From Cyclobacteriaceae bacterium (GTDB lineage: Bacteria; Bacteroidota; Bacteroidia; Cytophagales; Cyclobacteriaceae), in NCBI GenBank assembly GCA_028279155.1, contig JANQST010000463.1, positions 1-7,921 of the forward strand: a DNA stretch of 7,921 bases. The letters run 5' to 3'. The notes below the pieces were generated by a model. That model did no database searches and was not told the DNA's origin. It saw only the letters and a program-made list of their open reading frames with translations. Positions 1 to 5,195 of the stretch are shown one piece after another (position 1 is the first letter of the stretch; the number at the start of each line of letters is the position of its first letter). The position numbers were made by a program, and so were the translations under genes.

Positions 1-760
1 CGATTACCATCCCAAGATGGTATGGCATGTCTATAAGGTCATGCAAAACATAATTTCCCCATCCAATGATTCGGTAGGCATAAACGAGGCAAAAAAGTGC
101 AAAGTAGAAGGCCATTTTTTTCTGCCTGCCATAAAAATACATTCCCAGAAAAATGAAAGCTCCCATCACCAGACATCCCGCCATGAATACATCATACACA
201 TCGTTGATGAATTTTAATTGAACCAGATTATCAAGTGTTCCGATTTGAATGGGTGCTCCAATACCTCCTTTGCTATGCACAAAGTTTGAGATGTGAATTA
301 CAACATTGAGTGTATCTGATTGAATATGAGCCAGCGAAACCATCTTGAATTGCCGTCCCGGTACTTCAGATTCAGCATCGATCCCAGGCGTGCCCATATT
401 GGCAAGCAATTGACCATTTACAAATAAGTTGTATGCACTAAACTGGTCTGGAATTCGAAGAGCTAACGGAGTTTTTGTTTTGGTCAGTATCGTTAGCTGG
501 TAGGAGCCATAGCCATAAACCGGTAACCCGGATTGATCCCATCTGTTCGGAACATCGATCAAAAGAGGTTCTGGTAGTTTCCCGGAAAGATCCGGCGAAA
601 TGAATTTGGATGAATAGAATTTCCAATCCCCGTTCAATGAGAAGGTACTAGAAGAATTGAAATCATAATTCGACAGGTCAATTATTCCATTCTCCACGCT
701 TTGAGCCTGAAGTAGTATTCCGGTAAAGAATAGAATTACAAAAGAGATCTTCTTGATCAT
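1..760 (-). CDS. 7TMR-DISM-type membrane receptor, N-terminal part (cut by the left window edge)
   Basis: The frame is open from an ATG at 760 to the window edge, giving 253 residues with no stop; the C-terminus is outside. Residues 1-20 are a signal peptide ending in LLQAQS. Residues about 40-175 resemble the beta-sandwich extracellular domain seen in 7TMR-DISM receptors: 'LNGDWKFY' near 43, a Trp near 74, 'GYGSY' at 83-87, 'NLFVNGQLL' at 111-119 and 'GGIGAPIQIG' at 165-174. The first membrane helix spans roughly 190-210 and a second roughly 215-234, with a short basic loop (GRQKK) between them; a third may begin near 250. In this family an exported ligand-binding domain precedes seven helices and then an output module such as a histidine kinase, cyclase, PP2C phosphatase or DNA-binding domain; that module is not visible here. 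There is no Shine-Dalgarno sequence before the ATG. The gene is divergent from rlmL. The family call rests on architecture and motif recall. An alternative is another protein with a GH2-like sugar-binding sandwich and a membrane anchor. Confidence 0.72.
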   Translation of the reverse strand, partial: MIKKISFVILFFTGILLQAQSVENGIIDLSNYDFNSSSTFSLNGDWKFYSSKFISPDLSGKLPEPLLIDVPNRWDQSGLPVYGYGSYQLTILTKTKTPLALRIPDQFSAYNLFVNGQLLANMGTPGIDAESEVPGRQFKMVSLAHIQSDTLNVVIHISNFVHSKGGIGAPIQIGTLDNLVQLKFINDVYDVFMAGCLVMGAFIFLGMYFYGRQKKMAFYFALFCLVYAYRIIGWGNYVLHDLIDMPYHLGMVI

Positions 761-884
761 AAAAGAGTCAAAAGACTGTCGGGTACTAAGATATCCATTA
801 GAATTTATTTAAATGTGGTTTTTTCAAAAGGGGGATACAATGTGATAATTGAGCTTGAGACCATTAAAACTGATAATTATTTTC

Positions 885-917
885 TTGTTCTACAGGAAAA
901 GACTTCATGTAGATTTG
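885..917 (+). promoter_or_regulatory. Bacteroidota-type promoter of rlmL
   Basis: TAGATTTG at 910-917 matches the Bacteroidota -7 consensus TAnnTTTG at every defined position. A TTG at 885-887 lies 22 nt upstream, within the 17-23 nt spacing reported for the -33 element in Flavobacterium and Bacteroides. Only five bases separate the box from the ATG at 923, so transcription would begin at or next to the start codon. Box and spacing are seen directly; promoter activity is inferred. Confidence 0.5.
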
Positions 918-922
918 CAGTA

Positions 923-2050
923 ATGAAATTGACGATCAAAACGCTTTACGGATTTGAGGATCTTCTTGCAAAGGAAATCAAAGAGTTGGGAGGTGATAAA
1001 ATTGAGAAGATCACCAGGGGTATAAAGTGTGAGGGTAATCCAGAATTTCTTTATAGAGCAAATTTGGCGTTGCGTACTGCATTAAAAATTCTTGTCCCAA
1101 TCCACTCATTCAAGGCGAAGAATGAAAAAGAGCTTTATGATCGAATGATGGAATTTGATTGGTCAATCTTCCTGGATGTCAACCAAACATTCGCGATTGA
1201 TAATGTTGTTTTCTCTGAACTTTTTAAGCACTCCAAATTTGTTGCTTTAAAGGCGAAGGATGCGATTGTTGACCAGTATAGAAATAAGTACCGTAGACGG
1301 CCATCCATAGATACTGACAATCCTGATGTCTTATTCAATCTACACTGTGCGAATGATCAGTTCACCATATCAATGGATAGTTCGGGAGCACCATTAAACC
1401 AAAGAGGCTATCGGGAAGATGGTCACAGGGCTCCGATGAACGAGGTATTAGCAGCAGGAATGATAAAATTATCTAATTGGGATAAGACAAAGCCATTGGT
1501 AGATCCAATGTGTGGTAGCGGTACCATCTTAATTGAGGCAGCGATGATTGCAATGAACATGGCACCCAATATTAATCGAAAGGATTTCGGGTTCAGGAGC
1601 TGGCCCGAATTTAGTCCTGTACTTTGGAGCAGGGTTAAAAATGAAGAACAATCGAAAATGCGGAAACCTGCTATCGATTTTACCGGATTGGATATAGATC
1701 CAAAGGCAGTAGGAATGGCTAGGAAATCGCTAGGGAAAATAGGACTTAGAAGGGAAGTGAAAATCAGAGAAATGGACTTTCGGGAATTTAAACCATTGTC
1801 TGAAGAAGGTACGATCATTACAAACCCTCCATATGGAGAGCGTATAGGTGAGGATGATATTAATGCTTTCTACACATCAATGGGGGATGCTTTGAAGAAA
1901 AATTTCACCGGATATGATGCCTGGATAATAAGCTCAAATAAAGCGGCGATGAAGAAAATAGGACTCAATTATTCAAGCAGGTACACACTGTTCAATGGTC
2001 CCTTAGAGTGTGACTATTGTCACTACGAATTATATGATGGTAGCAAATAG
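923..2050 (+). CDS. rlmL: THUMP-domain 23S rRNA (guanine-N2)-methyltransferase, RlmL-like
   Basis: The product (375 aa) is a class I SAM-dependent RNA methyltransferase; in E. coli, RlmL makes m2G2445 in 23S rRNA. Residues 1-50 form the N-terminal ferredoxin-like part ('LYGFEDLLAKEI') and about 50-150 the THUMP RNA-binding domain. The conserved linker 'LNQRGYR' at 158-164 leads to 'APMNEVLAAGMI'. The Rossmann methyltransferase domain has the SAM-binding motif DPMCGSGTILIEAA at 194-207, the acidic GLDID at 255-259, and the catalytic NPPYGER at 301-307, the (N/D)PPY signature of amino-group methylation. There is no C-terminal RlmK-like domain as in the E. coli RlmKL fusion; the length fits stand-alone homologues. 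An in-frame GTG at 815 would add 36 residues, but these do not resemble the family, and a good promoter lies within that stretch just before 923, so the ATG at 923 is preferred. The stop abuts the stop of the convergent phosphatase gene. The exact target guanine is inferred. Confidence 0.9.
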   Translation: MKLTIKTLYGFEDLLAKEIKELGGDKIEKITRGIKCEGNPEFLYRANLALRTALKILVPIHSFKAKNEKELYDRMMEFDWSIFLDVNQTFAIDNVVFSELFKHSKFVALKAKDAIVDQYRNKYRRRPSIDTDNPDVLFNLHCANDQFTISMDSSGAPLNQRGYREDGHRAPMNEVLAAGMIKLSNWDKTKPLVDPMCGSGTILIEAAMIAMNMAPNINRKDFGFRSWPEFSPVLWSRVKNEEQSKMRKPAIDFTGLDIDPKAVGMARKSLGKIGLRREVKIREMDFREFKPLSEEGTIITNPPYGERIGEDDINAFYTSMGDALKKNFTGYDAWIISSNKAAMKKIGLNYSSRYTLFNGPLECDYCHYELYDGSK

Positions 2051-2545
2051 CTAGAAGCTCAATCTTACCAATTTGCCTTTCCCAACCTCTGTACCAACTA
2101 TTACAATCAAATTGTTATACTCCTTTTCATCAAATTGACTAAAGGTTTCTCCACCTAACAATTTGTTGGCAATAGATGGAATAGTATTGGAATGTCCAAC
2201 AATCACTACGGTTCCGTTACTGTGATCAGCATACAACTTTGCTAGCCAATCTTCTCCAGCTCTTGGCTCATATTCCATTGTTTCCAGACCTTTTATTTCA
2301 GCAAGTGGCCGAACAGTATCCCTGGTCCTTTTGTAAGGAGTGGAATAGAGTGCCGATATTTCCTGGTTTTCTAAGAGCGAAGCAAGGTTTTGCGCACGAT
2401 TTTTTCCATCTTCATTCAATGGAGGATTCCTTGTCCCATCATCAGCTTTTTCAGCATGTCGAACAAGAATAAATGTTGTTTGATCCTGAGCAATAACAAA
2501 TGATGCTAGCAGAATGGTCAGGAATAGTAATATGGGTTTCTTCAT
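2051..2545 (-). CDS. Exported histidine phosphatase (SixA/phosphoglycerate-mutase-like superfamily)
   Basis: The product (164 aa) begins with a signal peptide (hydrophobic core about 5-18, likely cleaved near 'VIAQ' at 17-20), so it should act in the periplasm. LVRHAEK at 27-33 carries the RH(A/G) signature whose His30 would take the phosphoryl group. STPYKRTRDT at 68-77 supplies phosphate-pocket arginines, and VIVGHSNTIP at 114-123 supplies the second catalytic His118. 'PLNEDGKNRAQNLASLL' at 42-58 is the usual helix after the RHG loop. The protein is short and lacks the large insertions of true phosphoglycerate mutases, so it resembles the small SixA-like branch; its substrate cannot be read from the sequence. 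The coding region ends exactly where rlmL ends. A strong terminator lies between it and the upstream metalloprotease gene, so it probably has its own promoter. No Shine-Dalgarno sequence is seen. Superfamily is near certain; physiological role is unknown. Confidence 0.88.
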   Translation of the reverse strand: MKKPILLFLTILLASFVIAQDQTTFILVRHAEKADDGTRNPPLNEDGKNRAQNLASLLENQEISALYSTPYKRTRDTVRPLAEIKGLETMEYEPRAGEDWLAKLYADHSNGTVVIVGHSNTIPSIANKLLGGETFSQFDEKEYNNLIVIVGTEVGKGKLVRLSF

Positions 2546-2550
2546 TTGAC

Positions 2551-2558
2551 TAAAGTTA
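2551..2558 (-). promoter_or_regulatory. Possible -7 box of the histidine phosphatase gene
   Basis: On the minus strand this reads TAACTTTA, one base off TAnnTTTG, and it ends five bases before the ATG. A TTG lies about 26 nt further upstream (2585-2587), in the loop of the preceding terminator, which is longer than the usual spacing. A promoter is expected here because the upstream gene ends in a strong terminator, but such near matches are common in A+T-rich DNA. Confidence 0.25.
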
Positions 2559-2562
2559 TGGT

Positions 2563-2602
2563 AAAAAAGAATGTCACTCTAATTCAACAGAGTGACATTC
2601 TT
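2563..2602 (-). terminator. Intrinsic terminator of the zinc metalloprotease gene
   Basis: A perfect 14-bp stem (2567-2580 with 2589-2602; inner arm AGAATGTCACTCT) encloses an 8-nt loop. On the minus strand it is followed by a run of six T (2563-2568, overlapping the stem base). It lies 8 bp past the metalloprotease stop and 17 bp before the start of the phosphatase gene, so it should separate the two transcripts. No matching T-run exists on the plus side, so it acts mainly in the minus direction. Confidence 0.88.
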
Positions 2603-2610
2603 AATTGATA

Positions 2611-5079
2611 TTAGTTTTTTGGATTCAGAATTGCATCAATTCGTTTTTGAATATCCTGAAGATGGAACCTGGAGGTTGTATCTGATTGCCTATTGATGCC
2701 ATTTCTTACATCTCTTTCAAGTCTTGATAAGGTAGCCATAGCAATAGATGGAATATCCGAATTTGAGAATCTCTCTTCTTCAGTATTTATCAATTCGCCC
2801 AATCGATCGATGTGTTCTTTTTGGAGATTTCTTCGGTAGGTATCAATTCTTCTACCATTGTAAAGCTCCCCCCAAATACCTTGTCTCATAGCAGTGAATA
2901 GTGACGTGATTGTATAGGCATCTGATCCGTTCAATGCTTCATTTTCTATCATGCGCATGAGCATGTTTTCATTGGTAATTCTATTCAGAATTCTTACCTG
3001 AATTCCCCTGATTCTTTCAACCAGTCCATCTTGTTGAATTCTACTAAGAATATCCGCGTCAATCAACCATGAAGGAGTAGCAAAAAGTTGCTCGTTGAGA
3101 AATGCAACAGCTCTTTGTTGCTTGTCCTTGTCAGTATGAATGTAAACGCTTCCATCTTGATCTGCTGTTTTATAGTATTCTTCAATTCCTCCAATATTCG
3201 CAGATACATGACCTGTATATCGATTGAATTGACCAACAACATTATTGTAAAGTTCGCCAAGATCATCATAGTTCTTTCCATCTTCAGTTGCCCATTCCAT
3301 GAGCTTATCAAGAATCCTTTTCAAATTCTTTATACCAAGTTCACTTGCGATCATGGAATCATGTCCAATATCTTCGGTTTGGGAAGTTGGATCCACAGGT
3401 GGAAATCGTTGACGACCATATCTGTATAGAGAATTGTCTGCTTTCTCTTTGATCCAACTGTTCAAAATATCTTCTTCGTCCTCCGGTGAATTCACATTTG
3501 CAATTGGTTTATAGCCGTATTGCGTCACCCAATCGTCATACTCACCAATTCTTGGAAAAAAGTTTGTAATTCCGTCCTCTGGCTGAGCGACATAATTGAA
3601 GCGTGCATAGTCCATAATGGAAGGTGCAACACCATGCGTGTCAGTAAAAGCCTTATCTCTAAGCTGATCTACCGTGTATGCTGGAGAAGATCCCATGTTG
3701 TGAGGATAGCCTAATGTGTGACCTACTTCGTGAGCTGAAACAAACCTGATAAGCTCACCCATCAACTCGTCATCAAATTTCACTTTTTGTGCTTCAGGGT
3801 TAACTGCTGCTGTTTGGATGAAGTACCAATTTCGCAGCAAGTTCATAACATTGTGGTACCATAGAATATCGCTTTCCAGTATTTCTCCGGTTCTGGGATC
3901 GTGAACATGTGGACCTTGTGCATTTTGAATGTCGGTGGCTATGTACCTGATAACGGAGTATCTGACATCTTCCGGGCTCCACTCAGGATCCTCTTCCTTA
4001 GATGGAGGATCTTTCGCAATGATTGCATTTTTTAGACCTGCTTTTTCAAATGCGGTTTGCCAATCTTCAACACCCTGTTTGATATATTTTCTCCATTTTT
4101 CTGGAGTGGCAGGATCAATGTAGTAAACAATAGGCTTTACAGGTTCAACAGCTTCACCTCTGTTGTAAGCATCCCAATCACTTGGCTCCAACCTCCAGCG
4201 GGTAATGAATCTTCTGGTTGCAGCTTTTTGTTCATCTGAGCTATAGTCCAGCTGACGAAGAGAGAAAAATCCAACGCGCTCGTCATGATATCTTGGGACC
4301 ATCGGATCGGATGGAAGTAAGATCATGGATTGATTCATTTCTATTGAAAGAGTTCCAGTCAGTTGGTTATCAGGAAGTTCGTCTCCTTTATATGTTAGTA
4401 TGTGTCTTACTTCTACATTTTGCGGAAATGATTTGATCGACATGATTAGCGATCTTGATTTGTCGATTCCTTTTATTTTAAATCGTTTTCTTTCTGCATC
4501 CCTTAATGCTCCAATCATTGGAATGTCATCACTGAAAAAGCTATTGACTTTTATGACGAATGCTGAAGAGTCATCCTTCATTGTTTCAAGATCAAACGTC
4601 TGGATGATGGGCTCGAAATTGTTGTTTTTTACCGAAGTATAGATGGGCTCATCTTCGTCAGCTACATTGTTGAAGGAGACTGAACGCATCAATATTTTAC
4701 TTCCCTTTTTTTGAAAACGAATGACTTGCTGTGGTCGTGACTTCATTCCCGCCCCACCGAAATTCAGGTTTTTGACATGTCCTGAAATTCTGGATACGAT
4801 CAGGATTTCTTTTTCTAATAGATCAGAAGGTATTTCAAAGAAGTAATCATCACCTACCACATGGGAAGTAATCAAACCTTCATCAGTTTTGGCTTCATTT
4901 GTTATAACCTCTGAATAGGCTTTTAAGCCGCCTTTTTTCTTTGGTTTTTCAGCGACTTCTGTTTCGTTGCCCTTTTTGTTTTTCTTTTTTTGTGCCTCTG
5001 TATTGTAGGTGATGCCTACAATGAGGATGATAGCTAGCATTAATGATGTAGTCCTCATACTATTTTTCTTGTTGTTCAT
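2611..5079 (-). CDS. Exported zinc-dependent metalloprotease (metzincin motif, DUF5117/DUF4953-type)
   Basis: With the ATG at 5079 the product is 822 aa. It starts with a basic region and a hydrophobic segment (about 11-24), then 'NTEAQ' as a likely signal peptidase I site, so it is exported. The mature end is strongly lysine-rich (about 31-52). The next part ('SHVVGDDYFFEIPSDLLEKEIL', split over residues 72-93) resembles the N-terminal DUF5118/DUF5117 regions of Bacteroidota metalloproteases. The catalytic site is HEVGHTLGYPH at 450-460: His450, His454 and His460 should bind zinc and Glu451 is the general base. 'SIMDYA' at 487-492 supplies the Met-turn (Met489) typical of metzincins. The C-terminal 300 residues are largely helical by eye with no recognised motif, and there is no obvious Por-type sorting tail. 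An in-frame ATG at 5103 would add eight residues (MFIFYVGR); the 5079 start gives a more normal signal peptide. The gene is bracketed by terminators (5138-5172 and 2563-2602), suggesting it is transcribed alone. Enzyme class is secure; substrate is unknown. Confidence 0.88.
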   Translation of the reverse strand: MNNKKNSMRTTSLMLAIILIVGITYNTEAQKKKNKKGNETEVAEKPKKKGGLKAYSEVITNEAKTDEGLITSHVVGDDYFFEIPSDLLEKEILIVSRISGHVKNLNFGGAGMKSRPQQVIRFQKKGSKILMRSVSFNNVADEDEPIYTSVKNNNFEPIIQTFDLETMKDDSSAFVIKVNSFFSDDIPMIGALRDAERKRFKIKGIDKSRSLIMSIKSFPQNVEVRHILTYKGDELPDNQLTGTLSIEMNQSMILLPSDPMVPRYHDERVGFFSLRQLDYSSDEQKAATRRFITRWRLEPSDWDAYNRGEAVEPVKPIVYYIDPATPEKWRKYIKQGVEDWQTAFEKAGLKNAIIAKDPPSKEEDPEWSPEDVRYSVIRYIATDIQNAQGPHVHDPRTGEILESDILWYHNVMNLLRNWYFIQTAAVNPEAQKVKFDDELMGELIRFVSAHEVGHTLGYPHNMGSSPAYTVDQLRDKAFTDTHGVAPSIMDYARFNYVAQPEDGITNFFPRIGEYDDWVTQYGYKPIANVNSPEDEEDILNSWIKEKADNSLYRYGRQRFPPVDPTSQTEDIGHDSMIASELGIKNLKRILDKLMEWATEDGKNYDDLGELYNNVVGQFNRYTGHVSANIGGIEEYYKTADQDGSVYIHTDKDKQQRAVAFLNEQLFATPSWLIDADILSRIQQDGLVERIRGIQVRILNRITNENMLMRMIENEALNGSDAYTITSLFTAMRQGIWGELYNGRRIDTYRRNLQKEHIDRLGELINTEEERFSNSDIPSIAMATLSRLERDVRNGINRQSDTTSRFHLQDIQKRIDAILNPKN

Positions 5080-5083
5080 GCGG

Positions 5084-5091
5084 CCAACATA
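5084..5091 (-). promoter_or_regulatory. Possible -7 box of the metalloprotease gene
   Basis: On the minus strand this reads TATGTTGG, one base off TAnnTTTG, ending four bases before the ATG at 5079. A TTTA at 5108-5111, 16 nt upstream, is a poor -33 candidate. If real, it supports the 5079 start over the one at 5103, which would lie upstream of the transcript. Evidence is weak: both elements carry a mismatch and the stretch is A+T-rich. Confidence 0.2.
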
Positions 5092-5137
5092 AAAAATGAA
5101 CATGAATTAAACCCTTGTTTTTACTTGAGCGGTACAT

Positions 5138-5172
5138 AAAAAAACCTCTATTGAAATAAATAATAGAGGTTT
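5138..5172 (-). terminator. Intrinsic terminator of the M3 peptidase gene
   Basis: An 11-bp perfect stem (5142-5152 with 5162-5172; AAACCTCTATT and its complement) with a 9-nt loop is followed on the minus strand by seven T (5138-5144, overlapping the stem base). It begins 23 bp past the M3 peptidase stop and lies upstream of the metalloprotease gene, so it should isolate that gene from read-through. Confidence 0.87.
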
Positions 5173-5195
5173 GTCTTGGGGAAGTTATTTAAGGG

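Noticed and set aside
766..777. Short inverted repeat AGTC-AAAA-GACT upstream of the receptor gene
   Set aside because: Only four base pairs per arm; expected by chance and too weak to call an operator.
815..922. 36-residue N-terminal extension of the rlmL reading frame from a GTG
   Set aside because: It does not resemble the RlmL family, which starts near KLTIKTLYGFE, and a consensus promoter box lies inside it.
1423..1818. Long open frame antisense to rlmL (131 codons)
   Set aside because: It lies wholly inside the well-supported methyltransferase gene, shows no family motif, and is what a mirror frame of a conserved gene often gives.
3088..3429. Plus-strand open frame of 113 codons inside the metalloprotease gene, and similar frames at 438-626, 5681-5890 and 6550-6825
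   Set aside because: All are shadows of coding genes on the opposite strand or in another frame, without motifs or plausible start signals.
5080..5103. Eight-residue upstream start (MFIFYVGR) for the metalloprotease
   Set aside because: It puts an extra hydrophobic stretch before a complete signal peptide; the ATG at 5079 gives a normal one. Not fully excluded.
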